A program made the translations under genes and the position numbers. Below are positions 7,054 to 15,904 of a stretch of DNA of 33,305 nucleotides, piece after piece (within the stretch, counting starts at the first letter, position 1; each line of letters starts with the position of its first letter). The notes beneath the pieces were generated by a model. That model did no database searches. It had not been told where the DNA came from and worked only from the letters and a program-made list of their open reading frames with translations. Origin of the DNA: a virus. Location: the IMG/VR virus record IMGVR_UViG_3300020051_000054, positions 1 to 33,305 of that record; one strand, written 5' to 3'.

Positions 7054-7932
7054 ATGGCAAGAACTTACACGCAGTTCGTTGACTTAGTAAGGAACTGGTC
7101 TAATAAAGATTCCGCAGTTCTTAGCGATGACATAATCAAAGATTGTTTAAGATATGCTGCAGATAAGGCATATCGTAAACTAAGGGTTATTGCGCTTGAA
7201 AACACTATTAGTTATAACTCAACTGACTTGATTGCTGCAACAACTGCTGGAAACAACCTTGTTCCTAGTAAGACGGAAATCACCGTACCATCTGACCTTA
7301 TTGAATTTATTGAAATTCGAGAGGTAGATGCAGTAAATCAATCTACACGAGTTTTTAACGAAAAAACAGATTTGAGAACATTTAATGATTGGACGGCAAG
7401 TAAATATAATTACTCTGCTTTCTGGACTAGGCGAGGAAACACAGTAATCCTTTCTCCTGCTTTCCGAGATGGAATAGCTAGTGGTACAGCCACTAAGATT
7501 GAATTACACTATTACCGCAGACTCCCAGCATTAGATGCACTATATAATGTAACACCAACTAACTACACTGCAGGATTACTTAATCCGTCTTCTCAAGGTG
7601 TAACAGGTGCTGTTGAACTTTGGTTTTCTACAACCGGGGGTGTAGCAACTCCTTATGCAACACAAGCTGAAGCAATCGCAGCAGGTGGTACAGTTACAAG
7701 TGCATACTATCTTGGGCAGCTTGCCTATAATTGGCTACGTGATGATAATGAAAGAATTCTTCTTATGGGTTCATTAGGCGAATTATTTGCTTATCTACAA
7801 GATGATGATCAGGCACAAAAATACTTTGCTATGTTTGCTCAAGAAATAGATGAGTTAAATGATGAAGATAATAAACGGGGAGCATCTGGCGGTAACATTC
7901 AAATGAGTTATAATGCAGGAGGGTTAATCTAA
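7054..7932 (+). CDS. head-tail adaptor (P22 gp4 / SU10 adaptor-like)
   Basis: A 292-residue protein that begins TYTQFVDLVRNWSNKDSAVL and has an N-terminal helical bundle (DDIIKDCLRYAADKAYRKLR), then VPSDLIEFIEIREVDA, a beta region (TRRGNTVILSPAFRDGIASG, ELHYYRRLPAL) and a late helical segment (WLRDDNERILLMGSLGELFA followed by YLQDDDQAQKYFAMFAQEID). This order (helical start, PSDL.E.I.I, G..I.L.P, YY..LP.L, a final helix of DE.AQ.Y...F..EI) is that of adaptor proteins that attach below the portal in P22- and SU10-like phages. AGGAGG at 7042-7047 is the ribosome binding site. The start of the next gene overlaps its stop. Confidence 0.82.
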   Translation: MARTYTQFVDLVRNWSNKDSAVLSDDIIKDCLRYAADKAYRKLRVIALENTISYNSTDLIAATTAGNNLVPSKTEITVPSDLIEFIEIREVDAVNQSTRVFNEKTDLRTFNDWTASKYNYSAFWTRRGNTVILSPAFRDGIASGTATKIELHYYRRLPALDALYNVTPTNYTAGLLNPSSQGVTGAVELWFSTTGGVATPYATQAEAIAAGGTVTSAYYLGQLAYNWLRDDNERILLMGSLGELFAYLQDDDQAQKYFAMFAQEIDELNDEDNKRGASGGNIQMSYNAGGLI

Positions 7933-9047
7933 TGGCTACACCTGCAAGTCCAGATACCACTGATACCACAGGAGCAACCGATGATGGTTCTCTTGGTGGA
8001 CTTTTCAATTCAGGTGATGGTAGTGTAGTAACTACATTAGCCAGCTCTCTTGCTGGACTAGTTGAAGATGCACAAACCGCAGCTACTAATGCTGGAGTTT
8101 CTTCAGCTTCAGCCGCAGCTAGTGCAACTTCAGCAGCCGCCTCTTTAGCTTCAATTGGAAATTCAGTAACTGCTTCAGCAGCATCCGCTGCCGCCGCACT
8201 AGTATCTGAAAATAATGCTGCTACAAGTGAAACTAATGCGGCTACTAGTGAAACTAATGCGGCCACTAGCGAAGCTAATGCTGCTACTAGCGAAACAAAT
8301 TCAGCAACAAGTGAAGCAAATGCGCTTGCTAGCGAAACTGCAGCGGCGTCAAGTGCTACTCAGTCAGCAGGAAGTGCTACTAATGCGGCTACTTCAGCGG
8401 GAAACGCAAGTACCTCTGAAATAAATGCAGCAGCCTCAGCAGCAGCAGCGCTTACATCAGAAGGTAATGCTTCAACAAGTGAGACCAATGCAGCTACTAG
8501 TGAAACCAATGCTGCAGCATCCGCAGCGGCAGCTCTTGTTTCTGAAACTAATGCAGCGACTAGCGAGACTAACGCAGCAACTTCAGAGACTAATGCGGCT
8601 ACTAGTGAAACAAACGCAGCTAGCTCAGCTACTTCAGCAAGTAGTGCACAAACAGCAGCAGAGGCAGCAAGAGATCAAGCCTTAGCAGCCTTTGATAATT
8701 TTGATGATAAGTACCTTGGCGCTAAAGCAGCAGACCCTACTACTGATAACGATGGTGATCCGCTACAAGCAGGTATGTTATACTATAACACTACTGATGA
8801 TGTAATGAAAGTTTACACAGGTAGTGCTTGGGTTGCAGCCTATGTTTCAGGTTCTGGTTTTGCTGCAATAACTGGTGCTACTTTCACTGGACCTATTTCA
8901 GCACCAAGTATCGATGGTGTACTTGCAAGTACTGTAACAGGTACTACACAGGCAAGCGGAACTAATAACACTAGTATTTCAACAACTGCCTTTGCAGTAA
9001 CAGAAGCAAACAATGCAGCGGTAGCTATGGCTATTGCACTAGGATAA
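7932..9047 (+). CDS. tail fibre with TNAATSE repeats
   Basis: A 371-residue fibre. Residues about 93-236 are near-perfect heptads of the TNAATSE/SETNAAT type mixed with AAASAAAAL blocks, expected to form a long trimeric coiled shaft, as in the phage tail-fibre repeats of lambda Stf. Residues about 250-300 (FDDKYLGAKAADPTTDNDGD, then GMLYYNTTDDVMKVYTGSAW) are a small beta domain found in many phage fibres, and the last 70 residues (ITGATFTGPISAP, NNTSISTTAFAV) resemble the foldon-like ends of T7 gp17/Stf-type proteins. AGGAGGG lies at 7917-7923. No host-binding tip is obvious, so it may be an anchor for other fibre parts. Confidence 0.88.
   Translation: MATPASPDTTDTTGATDDGSLGGLFNSGDGSVVTTLASSLAGLVEDAQTAATNAGVSSASAAASATSAAASLASIGNSVTASAASAAAALVSENNAATSETNAATSETNAATSEANAATSETNSATSEANALASETAAASSATQSAGSATNAATSAGNASTSEINAAASAAAALTSEGNASTSETNAATSETNAAASAAAALVSETNAATSETNAATSETNAATSETNAASSATSASSAQTAAEAARDQALAAFDNFDDKYLGAKAADPTTDNDGDPLQAGMLYYNTTDDVMKVYTGSAWVAAYVSGSGFAAITGATFTGPISAPSIDGVLASTVTGTTQASGTNNTSISTTAFAVTEANNAAVAMAIALG
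8212..8640 (+). repeat. in-frame 21-base repeat tract of the fibre shaft
   Basis: Tandem, imperfect 21-base units such as GCTACTAGTGAAACTAATGC that encode TNAATSE. Units differ mostly at third positions, so the protein repeat is kept while the DNA has diverged. The tract is broken once by a less regular alanine/serine block around 8340-8460. Confidence 0.85.
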
Positions 9048-9059
9048 TAGGAGATAACT

Positions 9060-9404
9060 ATGGCTAATAGTTTTAAAAGTAAAACAGATACCGCTATTGG
9101 AACTTCTGCTGCTACGCTTTACACTTGTCCAGCTGCTACACAAACAACAATTATTGGACTTACAGTAGCTAATATTGTAGCTAGTCAAATTGTTATTGAT
9201 GTAGAGTTAGATGCTAGTACAAGAACAAGCGGCGCTGAAGATAGCGTTTATATTATTAAAGATGCACCAATTCCTGTAGGCAGTAGCCTTGTTGTAGTTG
9301 GTGGAGAACAGAAAGTAGTAATGGAACCAGGAGATACTCTGAAGGTAACTAGTAATGTTTTATCTTCAGCAGATGCTATTGCGTCACTTCTAGAAATCAC
9401 ATAA
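9060..9404 (+). CDS. conserved virion-associated beta protein
   Basis: A 114-residue protein with a clear beta-sandwich-like pattern: TAIGTSAATLYTCPAATQTT, IIGLTVANIVASQIVIDVEL, then YIIKDAPIPVGSSLVVVGGE, QKVVMEPGDTLKVTS and a final ASLLEIT. This arrangement (GTS..T.YT.PA...TT.IGL..AN, then APIP.GSSL...GG.QK.V...GD..KV) is common in marine phages next to fibre genes and is annotated there as a structural protein. It follows the repeat fibre after 12 bases with AGGAG upstream. It may be a fibre collar or decoration protein; function not established. Confidence 0.75.
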   Translation: MANSFKSKTDTAIGTSAATLYTCPAATQTTIIGLTVANIVASQIVIDVELDASTRTSGAEDSVYIIKDAPIPVGSSLVVVGGEQKVVMEPGDTLKVTSNVLSSADAIASLLEIT

Positions 9405-9416
9405 GGGAGGTTTAAT

Positions 9417-11549
9417 ATGTCATATATTGGCAAAGGTGTTGAGGTTGTAACCTTTAACACAGCAACAACCCTTGATGTAGCAGGTAACATTACGGTTGGT
9501 GGAACCGTAGATGGTCGTGATGTAGCAACTGACGGTACTAAGCTAGATACTATTGCTGCAAATGCAATTGCAAATCTTTCAGAGGATACAACACCTCAAC
9601 TCGGTGGAAACCTAGACCTTAACACTAGTAACGTTATTGGAACTGGTAATATAAATATTACTGGTTCTATCACAGGAACATCTTTTGTTTCAACTGGTGA
9701 TATGAGCTTTACTAATAACAGTAAGGCTATCTTTGGTACATCACCAAGCCTAGAAATATACCATGACGGTAGCAACAGTATTCTTGATGATGTTGGTGCT
9801 GGCAACTTTAAAATGCAACTTGCTGGTGCTGATAAGCTAGAAATAACTAGCACTGGTGTAGATGTCACTGGCACTTTGACGGCTACAGATGCAACCACAA
9901 CAAACAATGGACTTATTCTTCAATCGTCTAGCGTAACTAAATCTGCTTTGAATGTTGCTGCTACAACAAATCAAGGCATTAACGGAACGGCTGCTGGCGA
10001 CCAATACAACTGGACTACTGGCGGCAAAATGCTTTGGTCAACTAATAATGGCACAAACGCCCATTTGATTTTGGACAGCAGCGGTATCTTGCTGGTAGGA
10101 ACAACTACAAGTAATAGCGCAAATGTAGGGCACGGGCTTAATCCAAATGGGTTTACATATCACACCCGTGATGCGGGTGAGGTCTTACGGCTTAACAGAA
10201 AAACATCAGACGGCGATATTGTAGTATTCCGCAAAGACAACACCACTGTGGGGAGTATTGGTAGCACAAGTTATGCGGATGCTTATATTGCAGGTGCATC
10301 TACTGGTATCACCTTTGGTGGCACTAATGTTACACCAACTACAAATACAGGAGCGATATCAGACAACGCCAAAAATTTAGGTGGTGCATCAGCTCGTTGG
10401 CAAAACCTCTACCTATCCGGCACATTAACAAACAATGGCACTGGGGGTATCAATATTGATACCAGCGGTAACGTGGGCATTGGGACGAGTTCGCCAACGA
10501 GTAAATTAAGCGTTGTTTCTGGGACAAACGCTGGTATTACCGTTAATGATGGTACTGTAAACACAATACTTTTTAACACCAGCAGTGCTAATGGTTCTGT
10601 AGGCACAACTACAAATCACCCAATGGCTTTTTACTCTAACAACACAGAACGTATGCGTATCGACAGCAGCGGCCAGCTAATCGTTGGTCACACTGGAGCT
10701 GGCAGTCCTTACTTTAATGAAGGCATCGTCCTCAATCCCGCCGGTGATTCTGTGTTTCACAGGGATGGCAACTCTGTAGTTGATTTTTCTAGACAAACCA
10801 GTGATGGGAATATTGTCAGGTTTGTGAAGGACAACTCTGTTGTGGGTAGTATTGGGACTTACGCTGGGTTCATTACTATGGGCGGGGGCGATACTAGCCT
10901 TATCTTTGATGCCACAGCAAATACCATTGAGCCGTTTAACCAAAATGACAGAACCGCTGAAGACGCTGCCATTACACTAGGTTGGTCATCTAACCGCTTC
11001 AAAGACCTCTACCTCTCCGGCTCTATAAGTGATGGCACCAACTCAAAGACCGTAGCAGACATTGTGTCTGGAGGTGGCGGTGGTCTTATCCAAACTGTAT
11101 CAACGCATCACGTTACCAGTACTACAATATCTGGCACTGCGTTTACTCAGTACAGTGGATTAAACACATCTATTACGCCAACCTCATCATCTAATAAGGT
11201 TTTAGTTACAGTGCATATCAATATGAGTGCTGTCGGCGACTCATTTCCCGCCTTTAGAATATACAGAGGCGGCACTTGGATTGGGCAATCAAATACTGTT
11301 TCGCCCGGAATTGAGACAACATTTGCCCACGCTGTTCCAACAGGCGGTGCGTCTGCAACGGTTCAAATGGGTGTTGCATCATTTACATTCTTAGATAGTC
11401 CAAGCACAACAAGCGCAACAACTTACTCTGTTTATATTAGCCCTATGAGAACTACTAGCAGAACGCTTAGAATTAATGAGAGTTATAGTCGTGGTGATGA
11501 CAACCAATATTCTGGTGGTTCTACTATGATATTGATGGAGGTAACGTAA
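9417..11549 (+). CDS. large modular tail fibre 1
   Basis: A 710-residue fibre. The N-terminus MSYIGKGVEVVTFNTATTLD with VAGNITVGGTVDGRDVATDG is a virion-anchor type shared with the second large fibre (MAYIGK). Then follow DTTPQLGGNLDLNTSN, IFGTSPSLEIYHDGSNSILD, VTGT blocks, and two copies of a module of about 100 residues (near 236-340 and 433-545; both have a TSDG.IV.F.KDN..VGSIG core and end in LYLSG). ERMRIDSSGQLIVG separates them. Residues about 560-710 form a C-terminal domain (TSITPTSSSNKVLVTVHINM ... FLDSPSTTSATTYSVYISPM) related to the small tip proteins at 15905-17600. Likely receptor binding. The final bases overlap its chaperone-like neighbour. Confidence 0.87.
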   Translation: MSYIGKGVEVVTFNTATTLDVAGNITVGGTVDGRDVATDGTKLDTIAANAIANLSEDTTPQLGGNLDLNTSNVIGTGNINITGSITGTSFVSTGDMSFTNNSKAIFGTSPSLEIYHDGSNSILDDVGAGNFKMQLAGADKLEITSTGVDVTGTLTATDATTTNNGLILQSSSVTKSALNVAATTNQGINGTAAGDQYNWTTGGKMLWSTNNGTNAHLILDSSGILLVGTTTSNSANVGHGLNPNGFTYHTRDAGEVLRLNRKTSDGDIVVFRKDNTTVGSIGSTSYADAYIAGASTGITFGGTNVTPTTNTGAISDNAKNLGGASARWQNLYLSGTLTNNGTGGINIDTSGNVGIGTSSPTSKLSVVSGTNAGITVNDGTVNTILFNTSSANGSVGTTTNHPMAFYSNNTERMRIDSSGQLIVGHTGAGSPYFNEGIVLNPAGDSVFHRDGNSVVDFSRQTSDGNIVRFVKDNSVVGSIGTYAGFITMGGGDTSLIFDATANTIEPFNQNDRTAEDAAITLGWSSNRFKDLYLSGSISDGTNSKTVADIVSGGGGGLIQTVSTHHVTSTTISGTAFTQYSGLNTSITPTSSSNKVLVTVHINMSAVGDSFPAFRIYRGGTWIGQSNTVSPGIETTFAHAVPTGGASATVQMGVASFTFLDSPSTTSATTYSVYISPMRTTSRTLRINESYSRGDDNQYSGGSTMILMEVT

Positions 11550-11938
11550 TGGGCTTTTTTGTTGAAGCATTAAATGAATTAGGTGTGTTTGATTACACCT
11601 TTGAAGGTAATGAGCCTCAAAATAAAACAGAGTTTACATCTAGGTTTAAAGTAATTACTGGTGAAAATGATAATGGCGAAGCAATAATTTCGTCTGACCT
11701 TTCTGGCTTGTCAGTAAGCTGGTCTGATATATCTGCAAAGATGTTAGAATTGCAAAACGCAGAGCCAATGCGCTTACTGCGTGAAGAACGTAACAAGTTA
11801 ATTGCTGAAACAGATTGGTGGGTACTTCCAGACCAAGCAACAACACAAGCACAATTAGATTACCGACAAGCTCTTCGTGACATCACTAACACCTACACAT
11901 CACTGACTGATGTCGTATGGCCTACAAAACCAGAATAA
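11549..11938 (+). CDS. tail fibre assembly chaperone-like protein, copy A
   Basis: A 129-residue protein coupled to the upstream fibre (TAATG overlap). Its C-terminal half, EPMRLLREERNKLIAETDWW then DYRQALRDITNTYTSLTDVV and the end WPTKPE, is the signature of the Phage_tail_APC family (tail assembly chaperones; R..LL..TDW ... YRQALRDI ... WP..P). The N-terminal half (FFVEALNELGVFDYTFEGNE ... ITGENDNGEAIISSDLSGLS) is shared with copy B at 17616-18002. In other phages such proteins help fibres to fold or join. Role is inferred from family and neighbour. Confidence 0.82.
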   Translation: MGFFVEALNELGVFDYTFEGNEPQNKTEFTSRFKVITGENDNGEAIISSDLSGLSVSWSDISAKMLELQNAEPMRLLREERNKLIAETDWWVLPDQATTQAQLDYRQALRDITNTYTSLTDVVWPTKPE

Positions 11939-11960
11939 AAAATTAAAAGAGGAGAATAAA

Positions 11961-12179
11961 ATGACTGACAATGTCATCACTATTAACGGTGAAGAATACA
12001 AAACAGAAGACTTTAATGAACAACAAACCTATCTTATTAATCAAGTGAAGGCTTGTCAACAAAAAGTAGCTAACATTCGCTTTGAACTAGATCAAGTACA
12101 AGCAGCGCAAGATGCATTCACAAATGCACTTATTGCATCAGTTGAAACTAAAGAAGAAGAAGAAACTGAAGTTGCTTAA
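11961..12179 (+). CDS. DUF6447-like small coiled-coil protein
   Basis: A 72-residue acidic protein. GAGGAG (11949-11954) lies before the ATG at 11961, so I choose this start; a longer in-frame version beginning at 11910 would overlap the previous gene. The pattern VITINGEEYKTEDFNEQQTY, LINQVKACQQKVANIRFELD, QVQAAQDAFTNALIASVE matches, from memory, DUF6447 (ITI.G.EY....L...Q..L..QI ... LRFELDQLQVA..AF...L), often found in marine phages and cyanobacteria. Function unknown; here it sits between two large fibres. Confidence 0.78.
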   Translation: MTDNVITINGEEYKTEDFNEQQTYLINQVKACQQKVANIRFELDQVQAAQDAFTNALIASVETKEEEETEVA

Positions 12180-12197
12180 CTTAACGGAGTAACATAA

Positions 12198-14618
12198 ATG
12201 GCATATATAGGTAAAACACCTTCCCAGGCAGTGAGAAGCAGATACTTCTACACTGCAACTGGCGGTGAAACATCTCTATCAGGGGCAGATGATAACGGCG
12301 ATACTTTAATTTTCGCTGATGGTAACTACGTAGATGTATACCTAAATGGTGTGCTGTTGGTTGCTAGTTCAGACTACAATGTTAATACTGTTAATACAAT
12401 TGCTGGGCTTACTGCTCTAACTGCCTCAGACATTGTAGAGATAGTTGTATACGATACTTTCTCTGTCTTCGGAGGGGTCTTTCAAGGAGACCTCTCAGCA
12501 GACACTATTACTGGAGATATGTTTGGTTCTCACCAGTTTGAAGCTAAAAACATAGAAGGCTCAACTATTCCTAAAGGAACTCCTGTTTATATTGCAGGGC
12601 ATAGTGGTAATGATCCAGAGATTGCTATTGCAGACGCTGATGATCCAGCTAAAATGCCAGCCTTTGGTATTACCACAGCAGCTATTGCTAATAATACTAA
12701 AGGTAATGTTATTGTTTTTGGTAACTATATTGGGTTAGACACTAGCAGTTTTTCTGTAGGAGATGAACTCTATGTTTCTAATACAGGAACGCTAGTCAAT
12801 ACAAGACCTTCTGCTTCTGCTGATAAGGTACAAAAGATTGCTAAGGTAATCCGTAGTCAATCTCAGAATGGGCAGATCTTTGTAATGGGTGCAGGACGTA
12901 GTAACGATGTTCCTAACGCTATTACAACTAACTCTATAAACTTAAGTAGTACCACTACTGTAGATAGTGTTCTAGATGAGGACACTATGACTAGCGATAG
13001 TGCAACTGCATTAGCTACTCAACAGTCTATTAAGGCTTATGTTGATAGCCAAATAGGAAGTAATAACGAGTTATCTGAAATTCTTACTAATGGTAATACT
13101 ACTGGTGGTAATGATATTTCGTTTGATGATAACGATAAGGCAGTGTTTGGTGCTGGGTCTGACTTGCAGATTTACCATGATGGACTAAACAGCTACATCA
13201 CGGACAGTGGAACTGGCAATCTACGGATACAGGCGCAAGAATTGCTAATAGAAGACCCGTCTGGTAATGATTATTTCTACGGCATCTCTGGGGCGCAAAC
13301 GGCTATGTGTTATGCTGGGACTGCCAAAGTGCAAACCACCAGCACAGGCGTGGATGTCACTGGCACAGTAGCAGCAACGTCTTATACGGGTGATGGCTCT
13401 GCCCTAACAGGCATTGCGTCTGATGTAGTAAACGACACTACCCCGCAGCTTGGCGGCAACCTAGACACCAATGGCAACGACATTACCTTCGGCGACAACG
13501 ACAAGGCCGTCTTCGGTGGGGAATTGCAGATTTATTCTGATGCAACTCACGCTAGGATTGTTGAAAATGGAACTGGTCAGTTAAAGATACAGGGCAACAA
13601 TATGCAGTTGCTTACGTCTGATGGCGTATCCACATATTTAGAAGGCAATGCGTCAACCAGCGCAGTCACACTATATCACGCATCTAATTCGCCTCGTCTC
13701 GCCACCACCGCCACAGGCGTGGATGTCACTGGCACTGTGACGGCTGATGGGCTGACTGTTTCACCTAGTTCTGGTGCGGCTATAGGAACAGTTGAGGCTA
13801 TAGCTGGACAAAGCGCATATGTTTCCATTAGGGGAAACAACACCACATTTTTAACTGACTCATTTGATATCAGCCAGTTGTCAAATGGTGCTGCCGAAGT
13901 GATGCAAAGAGCCAATTATCCATTGGTTATTGGAACTAACAACGCAGAACGTATGCGCATCGACAGCAGCGGCAACGTGGGGATTGGTAGTCCAACCCCT
14001 TCATTTCGGCTTGCAGTAGAAGATGGTACCGCCGCAACACGAGTCAATGTAAGAAACAACGCTAATGCAGCGGCTGGTTCCGGCATTTTCTTTGAGGTTT
14101 TAAATGGTGGTAGCACTGTTGGAAATGGAACTATTGCCACTCAAGGCAATGGCGATATGGCGTTTTTTACCGGAACATCTTCTGGCGCAGAACGCCTCCG
14201 AATAGACAGTTCAGGCCGTGTGACGATGCCATATCAGCCAATGTCCTCTCATTCTACTGCTGTAGGCAGTACCGCTGACCAAGTGCTTCCTGCAAGTTCA
14301 GTACAAGTAAATAACGGCGGTCATCTATCTACATCAACAAATAGCGGGCGTTTTACTGCTCCTGTTACTGGTTACTACAAGTGCATATTCACTGGTTTCA
14401 CGAACTATTCGGGTGGATATGGCTATGTAAATCTAAGAAAGAACGGCGCACAGCAAGGATACTCTATCCATTGGAATCATAGTGGGTACCAAATACACAC
14501 AGGCGTGTCTCTAAACCAAGTTGTGTACTGTTCGGCCAATGATTATCTCGCGTTCCATTCCTTTGGAGGAAGCTCTTGGATACAAGGTGGGACAGTTACT
14601 TTTGAACTAATAGCCTAA
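12198..14618 (+). CDS. large modular tail fibre 2 with C1q-like tip
   Basis: An 806-residue fibre. N-terminal anchor MAYIGKTPSQAVRSRYFYTA with NYVDVYLNGVLLVASSDYNV (a domain common at the start of marine phage fibres), a beta domain at about 115-235 (IPKGTPVYIAGHSGNDPEIA ... FSVGDELYVSNTGTL), a linker VLDEDTMTSDSATALATQQS-IKAYVDSQI, then fibre repeats (IYHDGLNSYITDSGTGNLRI, DTTPQLGGNLDTNGND, STGVDVTGTV, ERMRIDSSGNVGIG) and a C-terminal domain at about 690-806 (NSGRFTAPVTGYYKCIFTGF ... NDYLAFHSFGG) resembling the C1q/TNF jelly roll. The tip is probably receptor binding. Codon usage changes sharply from about 13140 on (see findings). Confidence 0.87.
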   Translation: MAYIGKTPSQAVRSRYFYTATGGETSLSGADDNGDTLIFADGNYVDVYLNGVLLVASSDYNVNTVNTIAGLTALTASDIVEIVVYDTFSVFGGVFQGDLSADTITGDMFGSHQFEAKNIEGSTIPKGTPVYIAGHSGNDPEIAIADADDPAKMPAFGITTAAIANNTKGNVIVFGNYIGLDTSSFSVGDELYVSNTGTLVNTRPSASADKVQKIAKVIRSQSQNGQIFVMGAGRSNDVPNAITTNSINLSSTTTVDSVLDEDTMTSDSATALATQQSIKAYVDSQIGSNNELSEILTNGNTTGGNDISFDDNDKAVFGAGSDLQIYHDGLNSYITDSGTGNLRIQAQELLIEDPSGNDYFYGISGAQTAMCYAGTAKVQTTSTGVDVTGTVAATSYTGDGSALTGIASDVVNDTTPQLGGNLDTNGNDITFGDNDKAVFGGELQIYSDATHARIVENGTGQLKIQGNNMQLLTSDGVSTYLEGNASTSAVTLYHASNSPRLATTATGVDVTGTVTADGLTVSPSSGAAIGTVEAIAGQSAYVSIRGNNTTFLTDSFDISQLSNGAAEVMQRANYPLVIGTNNAERMRIDSSGNVGIGSPTPSFRLAVEDGTAATRVNVRNNANAAAGSGIFFEVLNGGSTVGNGTIATQGNGDMAFFTGTSSGAERLRIDSSGRVTMPYQPMSSHSTAVGSTADQVLPASSVQVNNGGHLSTSTNSGRFTAPVTGYYKCIFTGFTNYSGGYGYVNLRKNGAQQGYSIHWNHSGYQIHTGVSLNQVVYCSANDYLAFHSFGGSSWIQGGTVTFELIA

Positions 14619-14632
14619 TCGGAGTAAAAACA

Positions 14633-14923
14633 ATGACACAAACAATACAAATCGAACTGACAGATACTCAGTTCAAAGGACTGGAATACGCTGCATTGTC
14701 TCCGCAAGAGTGGGCTGAGAACGCAGTGACTGAACGCGCAAGGATTGCCAATGACGAAATCGTGCAGCTAACAGTCCAACACTGCCTCGACAATGGCATC
14801 CAAATACCAGCGACAAGAGAAGCTATAGTTGCTTTTGCCTTTGACAATGATGTCGTGAAGACAGCAGCAGTGCGACAAGCAGAGGCTGAAGCTGCTGCAA
14901 TGGCTCCGGTTGAAGAGGAATAG
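14633..14923 (+). CDS. conserved small fibre-region protein, unknown function
   Basis: A 96-residue acidic helical protein: IQIELTDTQFKGLEYAALSP, QEWAENAVTERARIANDEIV, QLTVQHCLDNGIQIPATREA. The order (LTD...KGLEYA...P.EWA.N....RARIA..EIV......C.D....IP..R..I) is one I recognise from marine phage genomes next to fibre genes, always without assigned function. The leading CGGAGTAAAAACA gives a GGAG ribosome binding site. It could be a chaperone or regulator of fibre assembly; no catalytic motif is visible. Confidence 0.72.
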   Translation: MTQTIQIELTDTQFKGLEYAALSPQEWAENAVTERARIANDEIVQLTVQHCLDNGIQIPATREAIVAFAFDNDVVKTAAVRQAEAEAAAMAPVEEE

Positions 14924-14926
14924 TAG

Positions 14927-15904
14927 ATGACTAGGGCAAGAGAATTAGCGAATTCCGCTGATAAGGACTTTGCAGGAACCGTTACGGTAGATAATATTGT
15001 TGTAGATACGGACTTACAGTTTGCAACAGGTGCTACTGTAACGACTATTCTGGATGAAGACAACATGGGAAGTGATAGTGCTGCGGCGCTATCTACCCAA
15101 CAAGCTATTAAGGCATACGTAGATACTCAAGTAGCTACAGTGCCTACGGGTGATATTACCGAAGTTACTGCTGGTACAGGGCTTACTGGTGGTGGTACTA
15201 CGGGTGCTGTTACCCTTAATATTGATAGTACTGTAGCAACACTTACAGGCACCCAAACTCTTACTAATAAGTCTATTGATGCAACACAACTCACAGGCAC
15301 TTTAGCTAATGCAGTATTCCCTGCTGTTTTACCAGCAGTGTCTGGAGCTAATCTTACAAACTTACCAGCAGCAGGTATTGCTGCTGTAGTTGATGATACT
15401 ACTCCGCAGCTTGGCGGTAACCTTGATGTTAATGGTAATGCTATTACCGGAAGTACAGTATCTATCAATGGCGCAACTGGTGAGTTTATGATTACTGCTA
15501 CCGAGAACGGTCCAGTAGCATTGCGTTATGACAACAACCTAAAGCTAACAACAAAGTCTGATGGTGTAGACATTACAGGTGAATTGCAAGCTGATAGTTT
15601 AGACATTGATGGTAATGGTGATATTACTGGAAACTTATCTGTAACAGGAACAGTAGCCGCTACTTCTTATACTGGTGACGGTTCTGCTTTAACTGGTGTT
15701 CAAGCTGGAGCGGGGTACTTTGATGGAAACAACGGTGCTGCTGGTGATACTACAAACGGCAAGGGTGATATTTTCCGTGTTCATTCACAAACTCTTACTT
15801 CAAATGTAACTATAGGTGCGACAGACAATGCTTTAGCTGTTGGACCCTTAACGGTTGATAGTAGCGTAACGCTAACTGTTAACGGAAATTTAACGGTGGT
15901 GTAA
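14927..15904 (+). CDS. tail fibre 3 (short modular fibre)
   Basis: A 325-residue fibre made only of shaft modules: the start MTRARELANSADKDFAGTVT, then TILDEDNMGSDSAAALSTQQ with AIKAYVDTQV (shared with fibre 2), DITEVTAGTGLTGGGTTGAV, GTQTLTNKSIDATQL, DTTPQLGGNLDVNGNA and TVAATSYTGDGSALTGVQAG, ending in a beta-rich segment with TVDSSVTLTVNGNLTVV. A dedicated receptor domain is not evident; the three small proteins that follow directly may supply it. The stop is directly followed by the ATG of the next gene. Confidence 0.83.
   Translation: MTRARELANSADKDFAGTVTVDNIVVDTDLQFATGATVTTILDEDNMGSDSAAALSTQQAIKAYVDTQVATVPTGDITEVTAGTGLTGGGTTGAVTLNIDSTVATLTGTQTLTNKSIDATQLTGTLANAVFPAVLPAVSGANLTNLPAAGIAAVVDDTTPQLGGNLDVNGNAITGSTVSINGATGEFMITATENGPVALRYDNNLKLTTKSDGVDITGELQADSLDIDGNGDITGNLSVTGTVAATSYTGDGSALTGVQAGAGYFDGNNGAAGDTTNGKGDIFRVHSQTLTSNVTIGATDNALAVGPLTVDSSVTLTVNGNLTVV

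Noticed and set aside
7829-8266. Minus-strand frame of 145 codons, alanine/valine-rich.
   Set aside because: It mirrors the repeat fibre, has no ribosome binding site, and all accepted genes are on the + strand.
8215-8685. Long + strand frames rich in leucine, glutamine and lysine inside the repeat fibre.
   Set aside because: They are shifted readings of the TNAATSE repeat tract; repeats with a length divisible by three keep all frames open.
14668-15468. Minus-strand frames of 113-132 codons opposite the small acidic protein and fibre 3.
   Set aside because: Serine/threonine/valine-rich readings antisense to repetitive fibre DNA, without supporting start signals.
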